Source of the DNA: a bacterium
GTDB taxonomy: Bacteria; ARS69
DNA length: 23,927 nt
Assembly (NCBI GenBank): GCA_025774865.1
Contig: JALGZO010000756.1
Location: forward strand, 1 to 23,927
Direction: 5' to 3'
A program made the position numbers and the translations under genes. Below are positions 12,482-20,900 of the stretch, in pieces. The first letter of the stretch is position 1. Each line of letters starts with the position of its first letter. The notes under the pieces were generated by a model, which was given only the letters and a program-made list of their open reading frames with translations, was not told the DNA's origin and did no database searches.

Positions 12482-12952
12482 ATGCCGAGACGAAGAGAAG
12501 TCCCGAAACGAGAGATCCTGCCGGATCCCCGGCACGGATCGATGATGGCGGCCAAGTTCATCAATTGCATCATGAGCGCCGGCAAGAAGAGCACGGCCGA
12601 AATGGGTTTCTACCGGGCCATGGACTTCATCGAGGAGAGAACCGGCCAGTCGGGCCTCACCGTGTTCAAACAAGCGGTGGCGAACGTCAAGCCCGTCCTC
12701 GAAGTGAAGTCGCGCCGAGTCGGCGGGGCCACCTACCAGGTGCCGGTAGAAGTTCGTCCGGAGCGCCGGCAGGCATTGGCCTTTCGATGGTTGCTGGGTT
12801 TCGCGAGGGCACGGAACGAGAGTTCCTTCGCGGAGAAGCTCGCAGGTGAGCTGATGGCCGCTTCCAAGAACGAGGGGGCGTCGATCCGCAAGAAGGAAGA
12901 AACGCACCGCATGGCCGAGGCCAACAAGGCATTCTCGCACTACCGCTGGTAG
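12482..12952 (+). CDS. rpsG: 30S ribosomal protein S7 (uS7)
   Basis: A 156-residue S7, the primary assembly protein of the 30S head that contacts the E-site tRNA and mRNA exit channel. It has the typical length and blocks: [51 protein letters not shown] and the C-terminal [10 protein letters not shown]. The ATG at 12482 follows TTCCGGAGACGAC. It is the second gene of the str operon; the following 218-nt gap to fusA is long for this position and contains hairpins. Confidence 0.97.
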   Translation: MPRRREVPKREILPDPRHGSMMAAKFINCIMSAGKKSTAEMGFYRAMDFIEERTGQSGLTVFKQAVANVKPVLEVKSRRVGGATYQVPVEVRPERRQALAFRWLLGFARARNESSFAEKLAGELMAASKNEGASIRKKEETHRMAEANKAFSHYRW

Positions 12953-12960
12953 CCCTTCCG

Positions 12961-12981
12961 GGCCGGGCGAGCCGCCCGGCC
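12961..12981 (+). promoter_or_regulatory. Strong GC hairpin after rpsG
   Basis: GGCCGGGCG (12961-12969) pairs perfectly with CGCCCGGCC (12973-12981) over the loop AGC, beginning eight bases past the rpsG stop. There is no T tract, so it is more likely an mRNA-stabilising or processing structure, or an attenuator, than a full terminator. A smaller CCCGC-tcg-GCGGG hairpin follows at 13017-13029. Confidence 0.45.
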
Positions 12982-13170
12982 TCGAAGAATCCTGGCGGTC
13001 GAGAGAGCCTCGAGGCCCCGCTCGGCGGGCACGAGAGCGCGATCACCGCGGGGATTCGGACCTCCTGAAGAGCCGAACCACCCGATCACGAGGCGGGAAT
13101 CCGCGCGTCACCGGTCGATTTCGGCCGGCTCACGCGGTCGCCCCTGTCGCCGGAGCACGAGTAGGAAATC

Positions 13171-15270
13171 ATGACGCGAACACATCCGCTGAGCCAGGTC
13201 CGCAACATCGGCATCATGGCGCACATCGATGCCGGGAAGACCACGACCACGGAGCGCATCCTGTACTACACGGGACGCTTGCACCGGATGGGCGAGGTCC
13301 ACGACGGCGCGGCGACGATGGACTGGATGGATCAGGAGAAGGAGCGGGGGATCACCATCACCTCGGCCGCCATCACCGCCGACTGGAAGGGCTACAAGAT
13401 CAACCTCATCGACACTCCGGGCCACGTCGACTTCACGGTCGAGGTGGAGCGGAGCTTGCGCGTACTCGACGGCGCCGTCGCCGTCTTTTGCGCCGTCGGC
13501 GGAGTAGAGCCGCAGTCGGAGACGGTCTGGCGTCAGGCCGACCGGTACGGCGTCCCTCGCATCGCATTCGTGAACAAGATGGATCGTGTCGGGGCGGAGT
13601 ACGGGGCGGTTATCAGTTCGATCCGCGAGCGGCTCGGAGCGAAGCCGGTTCCCCTTTATCTCCCGATGGGCGAAGGCGTGATGTTCAACGGCATCATCAG
13701 CCTCATCACGATGCGGGCCTACGTCTACCACGAGGAAAGCCACGGGATGACCTTCGACGAGATGGACATCCCGGGAGGCCTCATGGATGTCGCTCGCGAC
13801 GCCCGTACGGAACTGATCGAGTCGGTGGCCGACCACTGCGACGATCTCATGGAGCGCTACCTGGACGGTCAGGAGATCGCGCCCGAGGAGCTCAAGAAGG
13901 TCATCCGCGAGGCCACCATCGATCTGTCGATCGTTCCCGTCTTCTGCGGCTCTGCGTTCAAGAACAAGGGAATCCAGAGGCTTCTGGACGGCGTCGTGGA
14001 CTACCTTCCCTCGCCGGCCGACGTGCCCCCGGTCGAGGGTCACGAGATGGGCGCTGAAGGCACGGGGAAAGTCGTCCGACCGGCCAGCGACGACGAGCCG
14101 GTGTCGCTCCTGGCGTTCAAGATCATGTCGGACCCCTACGTGGGCAGGCTCACGTACTTCCGGGTCTACTCGGGCACGGTTCGCACCGGTCAGCACTTGC
14201 TCAACGCGACGACCGGAAAGAAGGAGCGGATCGGGCGCCTCCTGGAGATGCACGCGAACAAGCGCGAGGAGCGGGAGGTCGTGCATGCCGGCGACATCGC
14301 CGCCGCCGTCGGCTTGAAGAACACGAAGACGGGGAACACCCTCTGCGACCTCGAACACCCGCTCATTCTCGAATCGATGACGTTCCCGGACCCGGTCATC
14401 TCCGTGGCGATCGAGCCCAAAACGAAGGCGGACCAGGACAAGCTGTCCATGGCGCTGACGAAGCTCGTGGAAGAGGACCCCACGTTCCGGGTCCGTACGG
14501 ACGAAGAGACCGCGCAGACCATCATCTCGGGGATGGGGGAGCTCCACCTCGAGATCCTGGTGGATCGCCTGATGCGCGAGTTCAACGCGGACGCGACGGT
14601 GGGTCGCCCGCAGGTCGCCTACCGCGAGACGCTCCGGCGGCCGCACACCGTGAACCGGCGCTTCGCGAAGCAGACGGGCGGCAAGGGGCAGTTCGCCCAC
14701 GTCGTGATGGACGTGGAGCCGGGCCAGGCGGGCCAGGGGTTCGAGTTCGTCAACCTCATCAAGGGGGGCTCGATCCCCAACGAGTACATCCCGGCGGTCG
14801 AGCGGGGAGTGCGCGATGCCATGGAGGGCGGCGTTCTGGCCGGCTACCCGGTCGTGGACATCCGGGTGACCCTGAAGGACGGCTCGTATCACGAGGTCGA
14901 CTCGAGCGAGATGGCCTTCCGGGTCTGTGCCTCCCAGGCGTTCCAGGAGGGCGCGAAGAAGGGTAGTCCGGTCCTTCTGGAGCCCCATATGGACGTGGAG
15001 GTCGTGGTTCCGGGCGAGTACGTGGGAGACGTGATCGGAGACTTGAACTCCCGCCGGGGCAAGATCGCGGGGACGGTCCTCCGGAAGGACGTCCAGGTGG
15101 TCGCGGCGACGGTCCCCCTCTCGAGCATGTTCGGGTACGCGACCGCCCTGCGGTCGGCCACCCAGGGGCGGGCCATCTACTCGATGCAGTTTTCCAGGTA
15201 CGAGCCGGTGCCTCAGAAAATCGCGGAGGAGGTTATTGCCCGCGTGACAGGAGTGACTCGGGTCGCCTAA
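13171..15270 (+). CDS. fusA: Elongation factor G
   Basis: A 699-residue EF-G, the GTPase that drives translocation and, with RRF, ribosome recycling. G-domain motifs are intact: AHIDAGKT at 17-24, RGITI at 59-63, DTPGH at 81-85, NKMD at 135-138 and CGSAFKNKG as the G5 region. The later domains are present through domain IV ([17 protein letters not shown]) and domain V ([19 protein letters not shown]). The length matches bacterial EF-G. The ATG at 13171 follows a modest AGGA. Leucine is mostly CTC, unlike the neighbouring tuf. It is the third gene of the str operon. Confidence 0.97.
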   Translation: MTRTHPLSQVRNIGIMAHIDAGKTTTTERILYYTGRLHRMGEVHDGAATMDWMDQEKERGITITSAAITADWKGYKINLIDTPGHVDFTVEVERSLRVLDGAVAVFCAVGGVEPQSETVWRQADRYGVPRIAFVNKMDRVGAEYGAVISSIRERLGAKPVPLYLPMGEGVMFNGIISLITMRAYVYHEESHGMTFDEMDIPGGLMDVARDARTELIESVADHCDDLMERYLDGQEIAPEELKKVIREATIDLSIVPVFCGSAFKNKGIQRLLDGVVDYLPSPADVPPVEGHEMGAEGTGKVVRPASDDEPVSLLAFKIMSDPYVGRLTYFRVYSGTVRTGQHLLNATTGKKERIGRLLEMHANKREEREVVHAGDIAAAVGLKNTKTGNTLCDLEHPLILESMTFPDPVISVAIEPKTKADQDKLSMALTKLVEEDPTFRVRTDEETAQTIISGMGELHLEILVDRLMREFNADATVGRPQVAYRETLRRPHTVNRRFAKQTGGKGQFAHVVMDVEPGQAGQGFEFVNLIKGGSIPNEYIPAVERGVRDAMEGGVLAGYPVVDIRVTLKDGSYHEVDSSEMAFRVCASQAFQEGAKKGSPVLLEPHMDVEVVVPGEYVGDVIGDLNSRRGKIAGTVLRKDVQVVAATVPLSSMFGYATALRSATQGRAIYSMQFSRYEPVPQKIAEEVIARVTGVTRVA

Positions 15271-15273
15271 GAT
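15244..15273 (+). promoter_or_regulatory. Weak candidate promoter for the second tuf, inside the fusA end
   Basis: GTGACA (15244-15249) and TAAGAT (15268-15273) are 18 bases apart. The first matches the -35 consensus at five of six positions and the second matches the -10 consensus at four. The fusA stop codon is part of the -10 element. E. coli has tuf promoters within fusA, but this sequence alone is weak evidence. Confidence 0.22.
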
Positions 15274-15373
15274 GGGGCCCCTTTTGGGTCGGATCGTGAT
15301 CTAAAGGAATGCGCTCTCCGGGCGCGGGAGAACGTGGCGAACCGGGCCCGGAGTCGAGGAGAGGAACGAAGAA

Positions 15374-16581
15374 ATGGCCAAGGCGAAGTTCGAGCGTACG
15401 AAGCCGCACGTGAACGTAGGCACGATCGGTCACGTGGATCACGGGAAGACGACGCTCACGGCGGCGATGACGCGTGTACTTTCGGAAACGGGGTTGGCTG
15501 ACTACATCGACTTCGACTCGATCGACAAGGCCCCGGAAGAGCGCGAGCGCGGGATCACGATCGCGACGGCGCACGTGGAGTACCAGTCGGAGAACCGGCA
15601 CTACGCTCACGTGGACTGTCCCGGTCACGCGGACTACGTGAAGAACATGATCACGGGTGCGGCTCAGATGGACGGCGCAGTCCTGGTGGTTTCGGCGGCG
15701 GACGGTCCGATGCCTCAGACCCGTGAGCACATTCTTCTGGCTCGTCAGGTGGGCGTTCCCTGCATCGTGGTCTACATGAACAAGGTGGACATGGTGGACG
15801 ATCCGGAGCTTCTGGACCTGGTGGAGCTCGAGGTTCGTGAGCTTCTGTCGAAGTACGAGTTCCCGGGAGACGACATCCCCGTGGTTCGTGGCTCGGCGCT
15901 GAAGGCGTTGGAGAACCATAGGGATGAGGAACACACGAAGTCGATTCACGAGCTCTTGCAGGCGCTGGACGAGTACGTCCCGATGCCTGACCGCCCCAAG
16001 GACAAGTCGTTCCTGATGCCGGTGGAAGACGTTTTCTCGATCACGGGTCGGGGGACGGTGGGCACGGGCCGGATCGAGCGGGGCACGGTCCACGTGGGGG
16101 ACAAGGTGGAGCGAGTCGGTCTGAAGGAGACTCGGGAGACGGTGGTTACGGGCGTGGAGATGTTCCGGAAGCTTCTGGACGCGGGTGAGGCTGGCGACAA
16201 CGTGGGCCTTCTTCTTCGTGGTATGGAGAAGGACGAGCTGGAGCGGGGGATGGTTCTGGCGGCTCCCGGTAGCGTGACTCCTCACACGAAGTTCATGGGC
16301 GAGATTTACGTTTTGACGAAGGAGGAGGGTGGTCGTCACACGCCTTTCTTCAACAACTACCGTCCTCAGTTTTACTTTCGGACGACGGACGTGACGGGCA
16401 GCGTGACGTTGCCGGAGGGCATCGAGATGGTGATGCCGGGCGACAACGTGAAGATGGAAGTGGCTCTGGTCCAGCCCATCGCGATGGAGAAAGAGCTTCG
16501 TTTCGCGATCCGCGAAGGTGGTCGCACGGTGGGGGTGGTCGCACGGTGGGCGCGGGCGTCGTCACCGAGATTCTGGAGTAA
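15374..16581 (+). CDS. tuf: Elongation factor Tu (second tuf copy), frameshifted near the C-terminus
   Basis: EF-Tu carries aminoacyl-tRNA to the A site as a GTP complex. Residues 1-387 are normal: GHVDHGKT at 19-26, RGITI at 60-64, DCPGH at 81-85 with the catalytic His85, NKVD at 136-139 and SALK at 174-177, followed by the two beta-barrel domains. A 17-bp tandem duplication at 16517-16550 then breaks the frame. The expected end [10 protein letters not shown] and its TAA (16579-16581) are present but two bases out of frame. Removing one repeat unit gives 396 residues, the family length. As written, the frame continues without a stop through rpsJ into rplC, to 17575. The start at 15374 follows GAGGAGAGG. 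CTT and CGT codons are more frequent than in neighbouring genes. Whether the frameshift is real or an assembly error is discussed under findings. Confidence 0.93.
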
Positions 16582-16583
16582 CG
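16420..16583 (+). repeat. 3' end of tuf repeated from the left edge of the window
   Basis: 16420-16533 is identical to 1-114. After the extra 17-bp unit, 16551-16583 matches 115-147 except for C against T at the first base. These are the ends of two nearly identical tuf genes about 16.4 kb apart in direct orientation. Confidence 0.97.
16517..16550 (+). repeat. 17-bp exact tandem duplication in tuf
   Basis: GGTGGTCGCACGGTGGG occurs twice head to tail at 16517-16533 and 16534-16550. The first tuf copy has this sequence once (98-114). Since 17 is not a multiple of three, it shifts the EF-Tu reading frame. Confidence 0.98.
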
Positions 16584-16898
16584 ATGGCCACGATGACCCA
16601 GAAGATCCGGATCCGGCTGAAAGCCTACGATCACGTGATCCTCGACAGGTCGGCCGCGGAGATCGCCCGCACCGCGGAACGTACCGGGGCAAGGATCGCG
16701 GGTCCCGTGCCACTCCCGACCAAGAAGACCATCTACACGGTGAACCGTTCGCCGCACATCGACAAGAAGTCGCGCGAGCAATTCGAGAGGCGCATTCACA
16801 AGCGTCTCATCGACATTCACCAATCTACGCCGCAGACGGTGGATGCGCTCCAGCGCCTCGACCTGCCCGCGGGCGTAGACATCGAAATCAAGGTCTGA
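16584..16898 (+). CDS. rpsJ: 30S ribosomal protein S10 (uS10)
   Basis: A 104-residue S10, a protein of the 30S head that also acts as NusE, the partner of NusG and NusB in transcription-translation coupling and antitermination. Typical blocks are [27 protein letters not shown] and the loop/motif [13 protein letters not shown]. The ATG at 16584 lies two bases after the tuf stop and uses the GGAG in the last EF-Tu codons as ribosome binding site. The longer in-frame start at 16518 lies within tuf and is rejected. It is the first gene of the S10 block, translationally linked to tuf. Confidence 0.96.
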   Translation: MATMTQKIRIRLKAYDHVILDRSAAEIARTAERTGARIAGPVPLPTKKTIYTVNRSPHIDKKSREQFERRIHKRLIDIHQSTPQTVDALQRLDLPAGVDIEIKV

Positions 16899-16912
16899 GG
16901 GCGGTAGTCGCG

Positions 16913-17575
16913 ATGATCCACGGCATCCTCGGCCGCAAGAAGGGCATGACCCAGGTCTTCACCGACGAAGGGAAGGTCGTTCCCGTCACGGTGATCGAAG
17001 TGGAGACGTGCAAAGTGGCCCAGGTGAAGACAGTCGAGAGCGACGGCTACACCGCCGTCCAGCTCGGGACGGGCGCGACGACCGAGAGGCGGATCGGCAA
17101 GCCGCGCACCGGCCACCTCGGGAAGCACGGGATCGAACCTCTGCGGCGCCTGCGGGAGTTCCGCATGGAATCCGTGGAGGGTCTCGAGCCGGGCCAGGAG
17201 ATCAAGGCGGAGGACGTGTTCACCGAGGGCGAGCGCGTCGACGTGCGGGGGCGTTCGAAGGGTCGCGGTTTCGCGGGTACGATCAAGCGTCACAACTTCC
17301 ACCGCGGCGACATGACCCACGGGGGCATGGCCAAGCGTCGTCCGGGGGCGATCGGACAGTGCGCTACGCCGTCTCGCGTTCTCAAGGGAAAGAAGATGTC
17401 CGGTCAGATGGGCAACCGGTTTCTGACCGTTCGCAACCTCGAGCTGGTGCGGATCGACGCCGAGAACCACTACCTGCTTCTTCGCGGAGCGGTGCCCGGC
17501 CCGATCAACGGCGAGGTCGTGATCCAGAAGACCAAGAAGGGCGTTCGCGTAGCCAAGTACGCGAGCAGCAAGTAG
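16913..17575 (+). CDS. rplC: 50S ribosomal protein L3 (uL3)
   Basis: A 220-residue L3, an early-assembly 50S protein whose finger reaches towards the peptidyl transferase centre. It begins [16 protein letters not shown] and contains the signature [28 protein letters not shown], including the Gln that is methylated in E. coli. The length is close to the family's 205-215. The ATG at 16913 was chosen by homology, 14 nt after rpsJ, with a weak GAGG upstream. Because of the duplication in tuf, this frame is continuous with EF-Tu, so an automated annotation may report one 733-residue protein starting at 15374. The linking segment is S10 DNA read in the wrong frame. Confidence 0.95.
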   Translation: MIHGILGRKKGMTQVFTDEGKVVPVTVIEVETCKVAQVKTVESDGYTAVQLGTGATTERRIGKPRTGHLGKHGIEPLRRLREFRMESVEGLEPGQEIKAEDVFTEGERVDVRGRSKGRGFAGTIKRHNFHRGDMTHGGMAKRRPGAIGQCATPSRVLKGKKMSGQMGNRFLTVRNLELVRIDAENHYLLLRGAVPGPINGEVVIQKTKKGVRVAKYASSK

Positions 17576-17587
17576 GCGGAGTCGACC

Positions 17588-18214
17588 ATGGCGCAGGCAG
17601 CTCTCTTCACTTCGGGCGGTGACAAATCCGGTACGCTGGATCTGCCCGAGGACGTCTTCGGGATCGAGCCGAACGAGCACGCGGTCTGGGAAGCGGTCGT
17701 GAACTTCCAGGCGAACCAGCGTCAGGGCACCGTCAAGACCAAGACGCGTGGGCTCGTGAACCGCTCCAACTCGAAACCGTGGCGGCAGAAGGGAACCGGG
17801 CGAGCGCGCGCCGGGACGTGGCGAAGCCCCCTGTGGGTGGGTGGCGGCACCACGCACGGCCCTCAGCCGCGAAGCCACAGTTACCGGCTGCCCAAGAAGA
17901 TCCGCCGGCTGGCGCTCAAGTCCGCGTTCTCGGACCGGGCGGCCGCGGGCCGAGTCGTCGCCATCGAGAACCTCGAGCTCGAGGGGATCAAGACCAGCGA
18001 GCTCTGGAAGCTGCTCGACAAGATGGAGCTGGCGCAGAGCAAAGTCCTGATCCTCGTCGAGGACCTCGACGAAAAACTGGCGCTTTCCGCCCGCAACATT
18101 CCGAACGTGATCGCGATGCCGGCGCGCGAGGTCAACACCTACACCATCGTGGCCGCCGAGTGGATCCTGATCACGAAGGGTGGTCTATCCCGAATCGAGG
18201 AGGTCTTCGCCTGA
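17588..18214 (+). CDS. rplD: 50S ribosomal protein L4 (uL4)
   Basis: A 208-residue L4, which lines the nascent-peptide exit tunnel with L22 and in E. coli also represses the S10 operon. The conserved extended loop is clear: KPWRQKGTGRARAGTWRSPLWVGGG, followed by RSHSYRLPKKIRRLALKSAFSDRA. The loop carries the positions linked to macrolide resistance. Twelve nt separate it from rplC. The stop codon overlaps the rplW start by one base. No E. coli-type S10 leader is visible before rpsJ, since tuf directly precedes it. Confidence 0.96.
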   Translation: MAQAALFTSGGDKSGTLDLPEDVFGIEPNEHAVWEAVVNFQANQRQGTVKTKTRGLVNRSNSKPWRQKGTGRARAGTWRSPLWVGGGTTHGPQPRSHSYRLPKKIRRLALKSAFSDRAAAGRVVAIENLELEGIKTSELWKLLDKMELAQSKVLILVEDLDEKLALSARNIPNVIAMPAREVNTYTIVAAEWILITKGGLSRIEEVFA

Positions 18215-18498
18215 TGCATGCGCGCGATGTCCTCCGGCGCCCGCTTCTCACGGAGAAGGCGACGATCGGCCGAGAGGTCGCGAACGAGTACGCGTTCGAG
18301 GTGGATGGCTCGGCGAACAAGATCGAGATCAAGAACGCGATCGAGCGGCTGTTCAATGTGAAGGTCACGAAGGTCCGCACCATGAACATGACGGGCAAGC
18401 TCAAGCGAATGGGTGCCCACCAAGGCCGCCGGTCCGGTTGGAAGAAGGCCCTGGTCACCCTGACGGAGGGGCAGACTCTCGACATCTACGAGCAGTAA
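18214..18498 (+). CDS. rplW: 50S ribosomal protein L23 (uL23)
   Basis: A 94-residue L23, at the mouth of the exit tunnel, where it docks trigger factor, SRP and the translocon. Recognisable features are RRPLLTEKAT near the N-terminus, YAFEVDGSANKIEIKNAIERLFNVKV, and a basic C-terminal segment KLKRMGAHQGRRSGWKKALV. The ATG at 18214 shares its A with the rplD stop (TGATG), implying translational coupling; GAGGAGG in the rplD end is the ribosome binding site. An unusual 180-nt gap follows before rplB. Confidence 0.95.
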   Translation: MHARDVLRRPLLTEKATIGREVANEYAFEVDGSANKIEIKNAIERLFNVKVTKVRTMNMTGKLKRMGAHQGRRSGWKKALVTLTEGQTLDIYEQ

Positions 18499-18678
18499 TC
18501 GCTCGTGACAGGAAGTCGTTCGCCGCACCGGTGGCAGTGTCCGCGCCGGTAAGGGTATCGCCCCCGACCCGGGGGGAATGACCCCGAACGGTTCTGATTC
18601 GCCCGTTCCAGGGCAAGTTCGAACCTCTCGATGAGCCGATGGGTGCGGCGGCAGAAAGCGGACGCGAGGAAGGGAAAA
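18499..18678 (+). promoter_or_regulatory. 180-nt structured gap between rplW and rplB
   Basis: This gap is usually short in S10 operons. It contains CCCCCG-acc-CGGGGG (18561-18566 with 18570-18575) and GAACGG (18586-18591) pairing with CCGTTC (18603-18608). AGGAAGGG at 18667-18674 is the rplB ribosome binding site. I see no convincing promoter or gene. A leader, processing site or attenuator is possible. Confidence 0.4.
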
Positions 18679-19506
18679 ATGGGGATCAAGAAGTACAAAC
18701 CGTATACGCCTACGCGCCGGTTTCATACGTCCTCGGACTTCGCCGAGATCACGAAGACCGAGCCGGAGAAATCGCTGCTGGAGTCGCTCAAGAAGTCGGG
18801 CGGACGGAACCACCACGGTCACATCACGTCACGGCACCGTGGTGGCGGGCACAAGCGTGCGTATCGTCGTATCGACTTCAAGCGAGACAAGCACGACATA
18901 CCGGCTCGCGTCGCGTCGATCGAGTACGACCCGAACCGCAACGCACGGATCGCTCTACTCGTCTACGCCGACGGGGAGAAGCGCTATATCATCGCGCCGC
19001 TCGGGCTGTCGGTCGGAGACACCGTGACCTCCGGCGTCGACGCTGACCTGCGGACCGGTAACGCGCTGCCGCTGTCGAAGATTCCGCTGGGAACCCTCGT
19101 GCACGCGATCGAGCTTCGTCCCGGGCAGGGCGCCAAGATCGCGCGCGGCGCGGGGACCTTCGCGCAGGTAATGGCGAAGGAGGGCAAGCTGAGCCTCTTG
19201 CGCCTGCCTTCGGGTGAGGTGCGCAAGGTGCAAGCCGCCTGCTTCGCCACCGTCGGACAGGTCGGTAACGAAGAAGCGCAGAACATCGTCATCGGGAAGG
19301 CCGGCCGGTCTCGCTGGCTCGGCCGTCGCCCGCGCGTTCGCGGCGTGGCGATGAACCCGATCGACCATCCGATGGGCGGGGGCGAGGGAAGAGCTTCCGG
19401 TGGCCGCCACCCCTGCACCCCGTGGGGAAAGCCCACGAAGGGCGCAAAGACGCGCCGGCCCAAGAAGTCCTCCAACCAGATGATCGTGAAGAGGAGGAAG
19501 AAGTAG
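18679..19506 (+). CDS. rplB: 50S ribosomal protein L2 (uL2)
   Basis: A 275-residue L2, needed for subunit association and close to the peptidyl transferase centre. Typical blocks are [43 protein letters not shown], and the C-terminal [22 protein letters not shown]. His230 (E. coli His229 when the initiator Met is not counted), long implicated in peptidyl transfer, is kept. The second His of the usual DHPHGGG is Met232 here, which I recall, unverified, from Bacteroidota. The ATG at 18679 is chosen by length and by AGGAAGGG; a start at 18631 would add 16 basic residues. Confidence 0.97.
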   Translation: MGIKKYKPYTPTRRFHTSSDFAEITKTEPEKSLLESLKKSGGRNHHGHITSRHRGGGHKRAYRRIDFKRDKHDIPARVASIEYDPNRNARIALLVYADGEKRYIIAPLGLSVGDTVTSGVDADLRTGNALPLSKIPLGTLVHAIELRPGQGAKIARGAGTFAQVMAKEGKLSLLRLPSGEVRKVQAACFATVGQVGNEEAQNIVIGKAGRSRWLGRRPRVRGVAMNPIDHPMGGGEGRASGGRHPCTPWGKPTKGAKTRRPKKSSNQMIVKRRKK

Positions 19507-19507
19507 C

Positions 19508-19795
19508 ATGGCGCGATCTCTGAAGAAGGGACCGTTCGTAGACGACAGCCTCGCCGCGAAGATCGCGGCCATGAACAAGTCCGGTGACCGGCGAGTCGCC
19601 AAGACCTGGGCTCGTCGCTCGACGATCACTCCGGAATTCGTCGGTCACACGCTGGCGGTCCACAACGGGAACAAGTTCATCCCGATTTACATCACGGAGA
19701 ACATGGTGGGGCACAAGCTGGGCGAGTTCGCCCCCACTCGGACGTTCCGCGGCCACTCCGGCAAGACCGGCAAGGCTGAAAAGGCGAAGAAGTAG
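19508..19795 (+). CDS. rpsS: 30S ribosomal protein S19 (uS19)
   Basis: A 95-residue S19 of the 30S head, which forms a bridge with the 50S and contacts S13. The signature [15 protein letters not shown] and the block [53 protein letters not shown] are intact. It starts one base after the rplB stop and uses the GAGGAGGAAGAAG in the rplB end as ribosome binding site, so translation is probably coupled. Confidence 0.97.
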   Translation: MARSLKKGPFVDDSLAAKIAAMNKSGDRRVAKTWARRSTITPEFVGHTLAVHNGNKFIPIYITENMVGHKLGEFAPTRTFRGHSGKTGKAEKAKK

Positions 19796-19807
19796 GGCGA
19801 GGCGATC

Positions 19808-20188
19808 ATGGAGTCGAAGGCCATAGCCAGGCACATGCACATCAGCCCGCGGAAGATGCGGCTCGTCGTGGATCTGATCCGGGGCCGCAACGTGGAGTCC
19901 GCGTTCACGATTCTGCGGGCCACGCGGAAGAAGGCTTCCCCCATGGTGGAGAAGCTCCTGCGTTCGGCCGTGGCGAACGCGCTCTACTCGGGTGACGACG
20001 TAGAGGAAGGACCGAAAGTCAGCGTCGACGAGCTCTTCGTGAAGAGAGCCTTCGTGGACGGCGGTCCCATCATCAAACGCTTCCGGCCCCGGTCGATGGG
20101 CCGCGCCACGCGGATTCGGAAGCGCACGAGCCATTGCACGATCATCGTCGGGACGAAGACAGCGCCGGCGGCACAGACCGCTTCCTAG
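19808..20188 (+). CDS. rplV: 50S ribosomal protein L22 (uL22)
   Basis: A 126-residue L22, whose long hairpin lines the exit tunnel opposite L4. Signature segments are [21 protein letters not shown] and the C-terminal [24 protein letters not shown], where the basic hairpin tip lies. A short Ala/Thr-rich tail follows. The ATG at 19808 is 12 nt after rpsS, preceded by GGGCGAGG. The tail is slightly longer than usual. Confidence 0.97.
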   Translation: MESKAIARHMHISPRKMRLVVDLIRGRNVESAFTILRATRKKASPMVEKLLRSAVANALYSGDDVEEGPKVSVDELFVKRAFVDGGPIIKRFRPRSMGRATRIRKRTSHCTIIVGTKTAPAAQTAS

Positions 20189-20205
20189 CGGCACGGGAGG
20201 ATCAC

Positions 20206-20898
20206 GTGGGACAGAAGACCCATCCGGTCGGACTTCGTCTGGGGATCGTGAAGACCTGGGACTCGCGTTGGTTCGCTGGTCGCGACTTTGCGGACATCCT
20301 GGAAGAGGATCTGATGATCCGGAAGTACCTGAACAGCCGCCTCTCGCAGGCGGGCGTGTCCAAGGTCGTGATCGAGCGTAAGGCGAAGAAGGTCACGATC
20401 GTGATCCACACGGCGCGTCCCGGCATCGTGATCGGGCGCAAGGGAGCTCAGGTGGACCAGATTCGCGACGAGCTCCAGTCGGTTACGGGGCGCGACGTCT
20501 ACATCGAGATCCAGGAGGTCGACAAGCCGGAGGTGGATGCCCGGCTCGTGGCGGAGCACATCTCCCGGCAGCTGTCTCAGCGCGTGGGCTTCCGGCGCGC
20601 AATGAAGAAGGCAGTCTCCTCGGCCATGCGGCGCGGCGCTCTCGGAATCCGCGTTGCGTGTGGTGGGCGTCTCGGCGGCGCCGAGATGGGGAGAAGCGAG
20701 ATGTACCGGGAAGGGCGCGTGCCGTTGCACACGCTACGGGCCGACATCGACTATGCGTCGGTCACCTGTCGTACGACGTACGGCACGATCGGCGTCAAGG
20801 TCTGGATCTTCAAGGGTGAGATTCTCACGAAAGTGGGTATGGAGAAGGAGCACGCCATGACCGCGCCGGCGATCTCCACGCCCACCGGGGCACCGTAG
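20206..20898 (+). CDS. rpsC: 30S ribosomal protein S3 (uS3)
   Basis: A 230-residue S3 at the mRNA entry channel, part of the ribosomal helicase. It starts at GTG 20206 behind GGGAGG (spacer about five) and begins with the family N-terminus [21 protein letters not shown]. The KH domain has the GxxG loop GRKG at residues 77-80, and the C-terminal domain contains [31 protein letters not shown] longer frame from 20134 overlaps rplV and adds nothing recognisable. The last 20 residues, rich in Ala, Pro and Thr, are variable in the family. Confidence 0.96.
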   Translation: MGQKTHPVGLRLGIVKTWDSRWFAGRDFADILEEDLMIRKYLNSRLSQAGVSKVVIERKAKKVTIVIHTARPGIVIGRKGAQVDQIRDELQSVTGRDVYIEIQEVDKPEVDARLVAEHISRQLSQRVGFRRAMKKAVSSAMRRGALGIRVACGGRLGGAEMGRSEMYREGRVPLHTLRADIDYASVTCRTTYGTIGVKVWIFKGEILTKVGMEKEHAMTAPAISTPTGAP

Positions 20899-20900
20899 TC

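Noticed and set aside
16518-16583. A longer S10 beginning inside tuf
   Set aside because: The added residues come from the tuf 3' end in a different frame; the same frame occurs near the first tuf copy, where no S10 follows.
15374-17575. A genuine bifunctional EF-Tu/L3 protein
   Set aside because: The linker is rpsJ read out of frame, L3 keeps its own start, and the fusion depends wholly on the 17-bp duplication.
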